64,000 nt of DNA, taken from the IMG/VR virus record IMGVR_UViG_3300010883_000007, positions 1-64,000 of that record, one strand, 5' to 3'. Numbering within the stretch: position 1 is the stretch's first letter; each line of letters opens with the position of its first letter. Of this stretch, positions 44,101-51,683 are shown piece by piece. The notes under the pieces are model-generated. The model did no database searches, was not told the origin of the DNA, and saw nothing but the letters and a program-made list of their open reading frames with translations. A program made the translations under genes and the position numbers. The stretch is from a virus.

Positions 44101-44222
44101 GCGTCCAGCTTCAGTTCCCTGAAGGTCTCGAACATCTGGCTGAAAGCCTCACGATACTCATCATGTCTCGTGAGGCCTCTCCAGTGTATATCACTTAAAT
44201 GGGCACACCTAAATGTCACCAT
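41079..44222 (-). CDS. Fused Mre11/SbcD-Rad50/SbcC recombination nuclease (gp47-gp46 in one chain)
   Basis: A 1047-residue protein. Residues 1-340 are a calcineurin-like nuclease: 'LSDIHW' (D11, H13), 'GGDIVH' (D47), 'LGNHDG' (N83-H84-D85), 'FHGG' (H154), 'FLGDIHK' (D187, H189). From residue 370 comes a Rad50-type ATPase: Walker A 'GKNRAGKSS' (403-411), a long coiled coil with a CGDTFPTC hook-like site, signature 'ASGMEKM', Walker B 'LLIIDEGFGALDE' (about 983-995) and 'ILVISH'. T4 keeps these as two genes, and here they share one frame. It resects DNA ends for recombination-dependent replication. ATG 44222 has TAGGAG upstream. Confidence 0.92.
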   Translation of the reverse strand: MVTFRCAHLSDIHWRGLTRHDEYREAFSQMFETFRELKLDAIFVGGDIVHSKTQGISPEVIDCLSWWFSEMADIAPTHIILGNHDGLIMNKHRQDAISPIINALDNPNLHLYKTSGAYPTGVPGYNWCVFSCFDEETWPDVKPVPGEINIATFHGGVQGSTTDINWDIEGDVDLEFFDDFDFAFLGDIHKLQYLDDEKRVAYPGSTIQQNYGEDPGKGFLFWEIEDKDTFTSTFYEIPHSCPFVTIDWAGNVKDTVSRAMAHPNLSRFRVRTDSQISQAEIKHLHSALKNQKHATEIVFKHDHTIDVSTIKTAAGDFFTEDLRDVNTHVRLMREYYSEIDISDEQWERLEGLIAKYVMPASKTDVVRNIKWSVQRMEFDNTFSYGKGNIINFDALGGILGLFGKNRAGKSSIPGTMMYSLFNTTDRGPVKNLHIINMRKGYCLGRVFLTANGKRYLVERQSVRKTSRRGDENAVTHLNLSEIDEADNQIVDMNGAQRRETEKTLRQIVGTADDFLMTSLASQGEMNNFIRHKATQRKAILTKFLDLNIFDDVLNLAKEDSSELKSILGNVPDRDWDTLIAEKHTLKRKNAKERREIEENISRHRKQLQEITVALATHSNKDLVTEDDVSQKESGLVVSRTQLDGMEDKSQTSLGKIREIESTLKSIGTVKDQFPIDDLRQRRDAQQDLERVLVELSHTHEREKTLLKTQKKSIKLLKEVPCGDTFPTCKFIKSSHENKKRLDNQDRLVTESLDKVKASRKSLKVLTRENLTEKIERYDKILTRENNLVLKLSNQRLDLTRVNNRKKVLQDLIDAADRELQGMRLRVSTSTEAQKVSAARQEMDTINDKINGFDAQRIKLTESIGHLDAEMALHKKDKEKYSELVEQWKMYELLLGAVSKKGIPLQIMASQLPSINKEISKILQGVVGFTVELEAEAGTNDMDIYIDYGDSRRVIECASGMEKMMASLAIRVALINVSSLPKTDLLIIDEGFGALDEMNIEACTRLLDSLRRWFKHILVISHVDAVKDAVDNIIEISQREKNAVVICE

Positions 44223-44227
44223 AACTC

Positions 44228-45196
44228 CTAAATAATTGAACCAGTTTTGATCCCATCAATAATCTCACACAGTCGGTGTGACGACTGCCACAACACTGCT
44301 TCCTGTCTTATCTTACTAAACTGAGCGCGGGAGAGATCCCCCACATCCAGCGCAGGGGGAAGGGCAGCTAGACGAACCCTAATCCCATATGACGATAGGA
44401 CCCGGGCTAAATTGTGGGCCTTAAGTCTCGCATCAGTGTCGAGGGCTAACACAATAGGTGTCTGATTTCTAATAATCTTTCGAAAGAGATTAGAGTCCTC
44501 CGCGAGATACGATCCCAGGAGACACGTCGCGTTGTCGTCACACTTCACCAGGTCGAGTGGTCCCTCGACAACTGTGAGCTCTTTATCCCACCTAATATTG
44601 AGCTCATTGAAGATCACCTGCTTCTTTGGGACCTTCGCATTGAGATACTTCATGTGGGTGGTATCGTCAATTGATCGCGCTGCGTAGTAATTTAGATTCC
44701 CTTCAGCATCGAAAGATGGTATAATAGCTCTGCGCCTGAATCTTCCTTTCGTTGTTGTGCCCACCTTGTAGTACCACAAATCCCGAATGCTCATGCCGCG
44801 GCCGCGGATGTATCGGACTGTTTCCTTCACATCCGGATCTCGGCTGCTCAAGGAGTTGGCTAGAAGCACAAACCCCTGTGGGATCTCAATATCAGGCTCC
44901 TCATCCTCGATGGGGCCCACGGTTGATCGACCTCTGTCGCTCCAACCAAAATCCTTGAGCTCCTCAACATGACTGGGTGCATACTTTCGAAAGAGGCTCG
45001 CAACCTTTCGTCCTTTAAGACCACAGACCCAACAGTGGTAACGACCATCGTCCAGCCTCACCACGAGTTTTCGCTTACTGGAACGTGCATCAGCACAATT
45101 GGGACACTTGACGGCCACATTGACCTGATCCCTGCTGATCTCCACACTACCAAAGGCACGCCGTAAGAGCGCAGCCTTACTCGAAAACAAATTCAT
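44228..45196 (-). CDS. DnaG-type DNA primase (gp61-like)
   Basis: The 322-residue primase has an N-terminal zinc site (C31, C34, C55, C58 in 'CPNC' and 'HCWVC'). A helix-rich linker follows, then an RNA polymerase core, and a Toprim domain with 'TVVEGPLDLVK' (E211) and 'VLALDTDARLK' (D253, D255). It makes RNA primers for the lagging strand. No helicase-binding domain is obvious after the Toprim fold, so it probably works with a separate helicase outside this window. ATG 45196 lacks a clear ribosome site. It precedes the gp47-gp46 fusion by five bases. Confidence 0.88.
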   Translation of the reverse strand: MNLFSSKAALLRRAFGSVEISRDQVNVAVKCPNCADARSSKRKLVVRLDDGRYHCWVCGLKGRKVASLFRKYAPSHVEELKDFGWSDRGRSTVGPIEDEEPDIEIPQGFVLLANSLSSRDPDVKETVRYIRGRGMSIRDLWYYKVGTTTKGRFRRRAIIPSFDAEGNLNYYAARSIDDTTHMKYLNAKVPKKQVIFNELNIRWDKELTVVEGPLDLVKCDDNATCLLGSYLAEDSNLFRKIIRNQTPIVLALDTDARLKAHNLARVLSSYGIRVRLAALPPALDVGDLSRAQFSKIRQEAVLWQSSHRLCEIIDGIKTGSII

Positions 45197-45215
45197 CAGT
45201 AGAAGTATACTATGT

Positions 45216-45788
45216 CTATGTATTGTTGTTCAACACGCCTGCAAAAGCCACAACATACGCGTCTGCCATATCATAACACCCGGGCTCCAGAATCTCCTGG
45301 CCTCGTCTAGGGCCGCTCTTAAGCACTTTGAGCGGCCACTGATAATCATCATCGAGACGATTGGAGACCCAGTCCAGGACCTGCTGCTTGGTTGTTTTCC
45401 CACAGACTGCTTCCTTCTGCAGACGGAGACCCACACTCTTTCTTGCAGAGTTCACATTAAGAAACTCAGGTCTTATCTTAAACGTCGATTCGCTCAAGTA
45501 TGAGACCACACCGTTAAATCTGGCCAAGGAAGCTAAGGTCTTGGCAGATGAAAAACCCCTTCGAAAACGCTGTAGATTCTCCTCAACGAACACCCGTTCT
45601 ACAGGATGTTGGCATTGCAACTCCTGGAGTACGTCTAGAACCCGCTGGGCCTTGCTGAAGGTATCTTTCCAACCACTTAGGTGTATACACCCCATTTCAA
45701 CCTTAGATACGCTCTGGTGTTCATCTGTGTATAGAACACACCAGCCAGTCTTAGAGGTAGAAATATCCAGTCCCAAACAGCATAACAT
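45216..45788 (-). CDS. RuvC-like Holliday junction resolvase
   Basis: About 190 residues from ATG 45788 (a TTG one codon upstream is possible). Acidic residues of the RuvC fold are visible: 'LGLDISTSKTGW' (D8), 'RVFVEENLQRF' (E69/E70), and a C-terminal 'DMADAYVVA' pair. It would cut branched DNA before packaging, the job of T4 gp49 by another fold. Its ATG shares one base with the stop of the upstream appendage gene (TGATG). It starts the DNA-metabolism block with primase and recombination nuclease downstream. Confidence 0.85.
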   Translation of the reverse strand: MLCCLGLDISTSKTGWCVLYTDEHQSVSKVEMGCIHLSGWKDTFSKAQRVLDVLQELQCQHPVERVFVEENLQRFRRGFSSAKTLASLARFNGVVSYLSESTFKIRPEFLNVNSARKSVGLRLQKEAVCGKTTKQQVLDWVSNRLDDDYQWPLKVLKSGPRRGQEILEPGCYDMADAYVVAFAGVLNNNT

Positions 45789-48700
45789 CAATAATCGATC
45801 CTCAACCTAAAGAGATAACCATCTGAGTCCCTCTTCACAATGGGTTGGGCCAAGTTGGCCCTCCCTATTATATTAAAACTCTCATCGTGAAGATTTACAC
45901 TTGTAATGTAATTAAATTGGGACGCTGTCTCATTGGCATAGTCTGTGGGCTTAAGCGCTTTAAACGTCGGATTGGAGGAGGAATTGACAGATCCCTTGGG
46001 ACAGGGCACGTTTATCTCCAGAACGTGCACGTTGTGCTCGCCTTCGAAACTGGTCGTCCACTCATCAGCTCCGAAGATGGGGATGTTCGGTGTCTTCACA
46101 ACAACAATACCCTCCTCGTAGATGATATTGCCCACAGCGTTCCACGTGGCGTGCTTCGATAGGGAATCTGCCCGATAGAGGCCTCCGTGTCCGTCATCCC
46201 TGAGGGTCACTGCTAAAACACCCCCAGATCCGGTTACACTAGTGTCAGTTACCTGAAACGATCCGCGCCTAATCTGATTCCCATAAAAGAGGTTCGACAC
46301 ATCAAAGAATGCCACCTGATTTGAGGAGGGATCCTTCGTCCTATTCAGGATCGTCAGGATACCAGAGTTGGCTACCCCCGGATCCTCGGGTGGAGCACCC
46401 TCCAGCGAATTGGAAATGGAAACGTCGGTGTTATCCTTTCCTCCCGTGAATGCGGTCACTGTCCTATACAGGTTTGTGAGGTTGTGAGCTATAGCAGTAT
46501 TCCCTATAGTCCCCACTGCCCGCTGATTGAGGGTTACCACTCCGGCGTAATCATCGGTGTCGGTGGCATCTCTGCTGGCCAGGATTAGTCCTGCGTGTCC
46601 GGTGGATCCGTTGACAGCAGATACAAAATTGTCGTAAACAGTATCAGCATCAGAGCTGTTGGCATTGACTAACACCTTACCCCCCTGGACATCACCGGTG
46701 ACAGACTCGACCTCGTACACGAACCGATAGACCTTCGTCACTCTGTCATATGTGTTTGTCACCGCGTTCTTTCGTAATCCCGTTAGACGTATAGTTGCCT
46801 GATCAGCTGTCTTGGTTGGTGTGTAGATAATCTCTGCAGAGGCAGCCTGAGTTCCTATTCCCTGCCTTCCGCGGTTCTCGCTGGTGATATCGATTAACCC
46901 CTCCGGCAGGGATGCAGTGCTTACCATGTTCGAGAGGTTGATGAGACCGTAGTCAACATTTCCAGCGTCATTGACAAATCGATCGATCAGTGAACCGGAT
47001 ACCGGAACTTCGGCCCGGGTGCCGGACTTGAGAAGACCGAATGATGGACTGAACCTTCCGTTGTCACACGGAAGGACTGTGAGATTTCTCTTTCTCAGGG
47101 AAGCATTTCGGTAGAGCCACAGGTTACACAGCTCAGCCGTGTTGGTGGTCACATCAATTGTCGATCCTGTTAGATTGAAGAGACGGGGATAAAGACCGTT
47201 AACAAACTCTCGGGTGAAGTTTGGAAGGTTCAACATGTGACCGCCGACGCCGAATGACAGGGCAACGTTGAAGGGGTCATCTGTGGTTGATCGAACTGTC
47301 TGGAACGGCGTCTGCATCACCTCCCGCTCCTTGGTCTCCTTCACAAAGAAAGGGGGCACGTAGAAGATCAGGTCAGTCGGAAGGGGATCAGGGCCCGACT
47401 GGGCAGACAGGGCAATCTGTTGCAGAGAGTGGTAGGTATTGAATATCTTGAGATCGTGGATCTCAGCCCTCAACGGGTGCGAGAACCTCACCTTGTGTTC
47501 TGCTATATCATTGTGTGTGGCATCCACATTGGACATGTCGTACGAGTCATTCGTGAACATGCTGGTAACGCCCTCACGGTGGGCAGCATTAGCGTTGAAG
47601 AACTGTGCCACAACTCCCGAGCCATCCAGGGTACCATTGTTGGGACCGTCGTAGAAATTACCCACAAAGACAGCGTCCGGATCACCAATCGGAGGTTCGA
47701 AAGCCTGGGGCATCACTGAAGCTGATGGTATTAAAAATGTCGCATCCTCCTTGCCGTCAATCACGAACGATCCCGTGCCGCTATTGACTGAGGCTCCCCA
47801 CCGAATGGCGACATGATGCCAGTGATTCCTCATGAGCGCGTTGTCCTTCGAGAAGAACACAAGGTCGCTGGGAACTTCCTGGGTGCTACTGCCGAGAGTT
47901 GGAAAGGGCTGGCTCACATTATTAGACGTGACCGCAGTGTTCCTGGGGGATGTCTCAGCGCTGTTGCTTAGCTGCAACATTATCCTGAATCCATCAGTCT
48001 TGCCGTTAATATCCTTCGACGAGCCCGAAATCAGGCTCACTGCGTACGAGGAAGACATGTGAATGATCGTGCCCGGATGATACACTGTTCTTCCAGGCTC
48101 AGTGCCACCGGTAAATGTAGACGGAACGTTAACACTAGTACTTGCGTTCCATGCCGCGGCGTTGTCTAGGGTAATTGCAGTATTACCCGCACTTGTTTTG
48201 ACAGCACCTTGTGTGAGTAAGACTACTCCCGCAGAGGGATTTGTAGCTACTATATCCAGGGATGATTGTGCATTAATCTTTGCAGCAAGATCTGCAGCAG
48301 TTCCCGTACCGCCGCCGCCGGCGGCAGCAATTCCACTTACAGCAATATCTCCGAGTCCCCCAGTGAAAGTTGAGGGGACATTTACACTGCACACGCTGTT
48401 CCAGTGAGCAGCGTCATTTACAGTGATTGTAGTATTACCACTTCTACCAGTAGTTGAACCTTGGGTAATGGTTATTGCAGCAGTAGATGCTGATGCTGTC
48501 ATATCTAGCGCAGACTGAGCATTAATCTTTGCAGCAAGATCTGCAGCGGTTCCTGTGGCGCCGCCACCTGCAGCATAGATTCCGTTGAGTGCAATATTGC
48601 CTGCAGAGACACCGTTGTTCTCGTTATCAACTTCAAACGTAACTGAGGTTCCATCACCATCAATCAAATTGATTGTACTGCCTTCGTTAGGTTTGTCAGT

Positions 48701-49471
48701 TAGCGTAAAGGTGGCTGCTGGTGGTTTAAGACCATTATTCTCGTTGTCTATTTCAAAAGCAACCGAAGTTCCATCGCTGTCTAGCAAGGTGACAGTGGAC
48801 TCTTCAGTAGGCTTATCTGAGAACGTGAATGTTGCGGTAGAAGAGAATTTCGAGTCGTTCGGTTCAGACGAATACTTCGGATTGATATAGAAATCGAACG
48901 TGAACTCCTTGTGGGGTGAGTACATGAAGTTGTCGACCTCATTGGTCTCCCCGGAAGAAGTGGCTGCCGGGTATATCATCACAGATCCCGTGGGAGTTGT
49001 GTCGGACGTGAAGAAGTGCAGGGTGTGGTAGTTGGGATACGCCCACTGCAAGCTTGGGTACGTGCTCCGGTACGTGGGAAAGAGGACCTTCCTCACAACA
49101 TTCTTACGAAGAGTGTTGCTGGTCAACTTGAAGGAGGGCTCGAATCGAATGACTTCCACCTTCTTCTGGCGTGCGGGTGAGGCGGAGGAGGAGTTGACTG
49201 TCTCTAGATACTGACTTAGATTACCAGAAATATCAGATGAGCCTCGGGAATCCCTTACTGTCTGGACCCTCAGTTCCTCAATATCAGCTGTTCCCCAGCT
49301 ATCACCACCGTAGTCCTCGAGGGGTTGTGCCTCCTTCTCAATAGTCGAGGCACGAGAGAAGACTTTAACTGACCCTGTCAGTCCTGAGGAAGATGATGTG
49401 AATGTCCGGCGGGGGTTGGTTGTGAGAGTAAATCGTTCAAGATTCTCTATTGGTATTGGTATAATTGCCAT
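45788..49471 (-). CDS. Large virion/appendage protein with repeated beta modules and a LamG-like domain
   Basis: 1227 residues. A polar N-terminus has 'FPTYRSTYPSLQWAYPNYHT' and 'LHFFTSDTTPTGSVMIYPA'. Then come two to three copies of a beta module (residues 204-460, with 'FTLTDKPNEGSTINL', 'AADLAAKINAQS', 'SVNVPSTFTGG'). A LamG/concanavalin-like region follows ('HWHHVAIRWGASVNSGTGSF', 'EIHDLKIFNTY'). Near residues 900-1010 lies another module-like repeat ending 'VTAFTGG'. Such layouts occur in surface-binding structural proteins of large marine myophages. It probably binds glycan or another tail part. ATG 49471 has a weak ribosome site. Confidence 0.6.
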   Translation of the reverse strand: MAIIPIPIENLERFTLTTNPRRTFTSSSSGLTGSVKVFSRASTIEKEAQPLEDYGGDSWGTADIEELRVQTVRDSRGSSDISGNLSQYLETVNSSSASPARQKKVEVIRFEPSFKLTSNTLRKNVVRKVLFPTYRSTYPSLQWAYPNYHTLHFFTSDTTPTGSVMIYPAATSSGETNEVDNFMYSPHKEFTFDFYINPKYSSEPNDSKFSSTATFTFSDKPTEESTVTLLDSDGTSVAFEIDNENNGLKPPAATFTLTDKPNEGSTINLIDGDGTSVTFEVDNENNGVSAGNIALNGIYAAGGGATGTAADLAAKINAQSALDMTASASTAAITITQGSTTGRSGNTTITVNDAAHWNSVCSVNVPSTFTGGLGDIAVSGIAAAGGGGTGTAADLAAKINAQSSLDIVATNPSAGVVLLTQGAVKTSAGNTAITLDNAAAWNASTSVNVPSTFTGGTEPGRTVYHPGTIIHMSSSYAVSLISGSSKDINGKTDGFRIMLQLSNSAETSPRNTAVTSNNVSQPFPTLGSSTQEVPSDLVFFSKDNALMRNHWHHVAIRWGASVNSGTGSFVIDGKEDATFLIPSASVMPQAFEPPIGDPDAVFVGNFYDGPNNGTLDGSGVVAQFFNANAAHREGVTSMFTNDSYDMSNVDATHNDIAEHKVRFSHPLRAEIHDLKIFNTYHSLQQIALSAQSGPDPLPTDLIFYVPPFFVKETKEREVMQTPFQTVRSTTDDPFNVALSFGVGGHMLNLPNFTREFVNGLYPRLFNLTGSTIDVTTNTAELCNLWLYRNASLRKRNLTVLPCDNGRFSPSFGLLKSGTRAEVPVSGSLIDRFVNDAGNVDYGLINLSNMVSTASLPEGLIDITSENRGRQGIGTQAASAEIIYTPTKTADQATIRLTGLRKNAVTNTYDRVTKVYRFVYEVESVTGDVQGGKVLVNANSSDADTVYDNFVSAVNGSTGHAGLILASRDATDTDDYAGVVTLNQRAVGTIGNTAIAHNLTNLYRTVTAFTGGKDNTDVSISNSLEGAPPEDPGVANSGILTILNRTKDPSSNQVAFFDVSNLFYGNQIRRGSFQVTDTSVTGSGGVLAVTLRDDGHGGLYRADSLSKHATWNAVGNIIYEEGIVVVKTPNIPIFGADEWTTSFEGEHNVHVLEINVPCPKGSVNSSSNPTFKALKPTDYANETASQFNYITSVNLHDESFNIIGRANLAQPIVKRDSDGYLFRLRIDY
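48090..48860 (-). repeat. Tandem beta-module repeats (about 249-base period) in the appendage gene
   Basis: At least two full copies lie here: a 29-base exact match at 48270-48298 and 48519-48547 is 249 bases apart (83 codons) and encodes LAAKINAQS-type residues. A third truncated unit precedes them. The same blocks occur once in sheath 2 and, more distantly, in the right-edge gene. The DNA is more AT-rich than its surroundings. Confidence 0.85.
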
Positions 49472-49509
49472 TTAACGCCGTCATCTTGAAACTTCGGTTA
49501 ACCGATTCA

Positions 49510-50790
49510 CTAAAAGTCCAAACGAACCCGGAAGGTGAGATCCCGCTCATCGTTCTTCTCAATAGGTCTAGAGAGTTTTGCAACTGCCAGTAAATTGCCG
49601 AACTCATCATGGAGGCCAATCGTTGTTGGGAAGGAGAACGATCTCTGTGTGTCCTGTCCCTGGTCGATCACTCGAACGCGACCGGATGAATTTGTGTACG
49701 TTGGGTTCGTAGAGAAGTTGAACTCATCTGCGGTCGCCCTGCAGAAGACCAGCGTTGAATTAATCATTGTGATATTCTGGAAGGTCATCGCTGTCAGGGT
49801 TCCCGAGGAGAATCGGGTGGTTGAGAGGTGGTTGATAATATCATCGATTGACGCTGACACAACAAAATCTGGGATGTACTTCGCATTAGGATTACCCGAG
49901 AAGATTGACTTTGTAGCGTCAGCAACATTCTCAAAGCCGTGGCCTATTACCATCGTTCCGGTGGCTAGAAGTCCGTCAGGTGAATACTGATTCATTGCCT
50001 TAATGACTCCGGAGACGTGCTGGGTACCCGATATCACCTTTGCGAGGTCGAGAAGCACTGTTCCATGATCGTAAAAGATCAGGCCGACTCGTCGGGCTGT
50101 GTTGGATGCGGCGACAATGTTCGCGACGTCGCCGCCGAATACTCGTCGAGTGTTGGTTGCAGCTCCAATGTCTGTAAAGATCACTGACCCCGACTCGCTG
50201 GTGATGTTCAGTGTAGGCCGAGGTGGGTGGTTGCCCGTCTCAGTGGCAGTCATCGTTCCTGTCTGATAGAAACGCATCGCAAAGGTCTCTTTCTTGATCT
50301 TGTCCCTTGCAAATAGGCGTTTGAAGGAGACAAACATGGCCTCGTCGATCCGATCACCCACGTCTGTGGACCCAACTGGCGAATAGAAGGCTGAATCTCC
50401 ATTACCCAAGAGTGCCTGAGCGTACTGCTTGTATATATCCACCTTCTCTCTCATCATTACTGAGCTCGATGCGAACAGAAGTTTTCCTGCGGAGTCTTGC
50501 CCTGTGGAAGCATTAGTTACTGTTGTTCCGGATGCATGGAGCCCCACAGTCAGGTCGAAGATTGGGTTGGCAGTTTGTAGCGAGAAGTCCTGATCATTTA
50601 CTGTCTGGAACAGCGAAGAGGTTACTCCTGGGCCCACGCCTCCTGTAACAAAGACTTGGTACGCGCGGCGCGTCTGTGATCCAGATATGTCCTCTTGAAT
50701 AATATCGACAAGCTGATTCAGCGTTGAGCGTCGGACCTTGATGTCCTCAGGTTGTATTCTCTTAAAGCTTCCACCTGTTAATTGTGGCAT
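49510..50790 (-). CDS. Virion structural protein, unknown function
   Basis: The 426-residue protein has an N-terminal helix 'DIKVRRSTLNQLVDIIQEDI', a beta-rich middle, 'DVGDRIDEAMFVSFKRLFAR' and a C-terminal 'LHDEFGNLLAVAKLSRPIEK'. That final block is similar in sense to 'NIIGRANLAQPIVKRDSDGY' at the end of the next protein (45788-49471), so the two may share a C-terminal domain. This supports a related appendage role. ATG 50790 has AGAGGT upstream. No family named with confidence. Confidence 0.55.
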   Translation of the reverse strand: MPQLTGGSFKRIQPEDIKVRRSTLNQLVDIIQEDISGSQTRRAYQVFVTGGVGPGVTSSLFQTVNDQDFSLQTANPIFDLTVGLHASGTTVTNASTGQDSAGKLLFASSSVMMREKVDIYKQYAQALLGNGDSAFYSPVGSTDVGDRIDEAMFVSFKRLFARDKIKKETFAMRFYQTGTMTATETGNHPPRPTLNITSESGSVIFTDIGAATNTRRVFGGDVANIVAASNTARRVGLIFYDHGTVLLDLAKVISGTQHVSGVIKAMNQYSPDGLLATGTMVIGHGFENVADATKSIFSGNPNAKYIPDFVVSASIDDIINHLSTTRFSSGTLTAMTFQNITMINSTLVFCRATADEFNFSTNPTYTNSSGRVRVIDQGQDTQRSFSFPTTIGLHDEFGNLLAVAKLSRPIEKNDERDLTFRVRLDF

Positions 50791-50808
50791 TGTTTATCTT
50801 ACCTCTAC

Positions 50809-51525
50809 TTACGCTGTGGGTCTTGTAATGGTCACAGTGAAGTCCTTTCGGTACCCCGACTGATTACCCACCACTGCAACAACGCTTGTGATTGTATTCT
50901 TGTCCCCGAGATTTCCGTAAATTGTAAAAATTGTGTCATCGAGGCCTGGTTGAAGAACTAGGTTAAATCTCACCTGGGCTCCGTTCTTATTGTTGACCCC
51001 GGTCTGCTCAACAAGATAGGATGATATCCTCGTTGTGGACTCAATATTAAAGGGTGACCGCCCCTCCACAGCCAGAAATCTATCAGGTGTCATAACAATA
51101 AAGGAGGTGTCTGAAACACCCTCAGGAATTCTGGTCTCGCCTTCAATTGTCTGCTCAAACACCACTTCACGGGAGGAATTATTGCTTGTATTAAATGCTA
51201 CTGTGTTTCCGGTGAGGCCCGCTGTCCCCTGCAGTGACACAGTTGGAAGGTTACGAACCGTTGGGTCAGGAAGGCTCAACATGCGAAACTTCTGCGCAAT
51301 ACCCGACTGTGTCTGGGCTTCGAAGATCGGCGTGTTCTTAATGATCTTCTCCTTACCCACAGTCCTTCCAAACTTTTCGATAATGGTGTAGTCGATCTCA
51401 TCGTCTGACAGAGAGAAGAAAGATATCATAAAGTCGCCCTTGTTAGCCGCCAAAAATTCTCTTCCGATATCTGTCAGGACAGCATCAACAATAATGTTAT
51501 TGGTTGAATGATCAAGGAATCCCAT
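50809..51525 (-). CDS. Virion structural protein, paralogue of the 60171 gene product
   Basis: About 239 residues from ATG 51525, which has AAGGGGAG five bases upstream (the frame opens earlier at a GTG). The N-terminal 'NNIIVDAVLTDIGREFLAAN' followed by 'GDFMISFFSLSDDEIDY' has the same layout as 'RVIDFIITEQGREQAANGEL' in the 60171-61112 product, so they are likely paralogues. The rest is beta-rich. It lies between an FN3-type protein and the 426-residue structural gene. Function unknown; baseplate or neck/fibre attachment by context. Confidence 0.6.
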   Translation of the reverse strand: MGFLDHSTNNIIVDAVLTDIGREFLAANKGDFMISFFSLSDDEIDYTIIEKFGRTVGKEKIIKNTPIFEAQTQSGIAQKFRMLSLPDPTVRNLPTVSLQGTAGLTGNTVAFNTSNNSSREVVFEQTIEGETRIPEGVSDTSFIVMTPDRFLAVEGRSPFNIESTTRISSYLVEQTGVNNKNGAQVRFNLVLQPGLDDTIFTIYGNLGDKNTITSVVAVVGNQSGYRKDFTVTITRPTA

Positions 51526-51683
51526 CTTATTTCTCCCCTTGAGACTTTCCTGCACTCCACAGGAGTGAATGTTTAAGTACTCTATAACCTCTTGATATCA
51601 CGCTATTCTCCTAAACGCTTGCAGATAAGTATAATGAATATTAGCTAGACCGTAAACAGTATCTGCTGATATGAATCTTATCC
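51526..51683 (-). promoter_or_regulatory. Longest gap in this block: two ATAYTTA-like motifs and a small hairpin
   Basis: A 158-base gap before the 51525 gene. The coding strand has ATACTTA (51626-51632, 101 bases before the ATG) and GTACTTA (51574-51580, 49 bases before). A perfect 6-base-pair hairpin CACTCC-ACA-GGAGTG lies at 51553-51567. There is no T-run, so it is not a terminator. A promoter region with a structured leader is plausible. Confidence 0.35.

Noticed and set aside
44226-44235. CTAAATAA near the gp47-gp46 start as a promoter motif
   Set aside because: It is the stop codon end of the primase gene (ATT ATT TAG), seven bases from the next ATG, and the last base differs.
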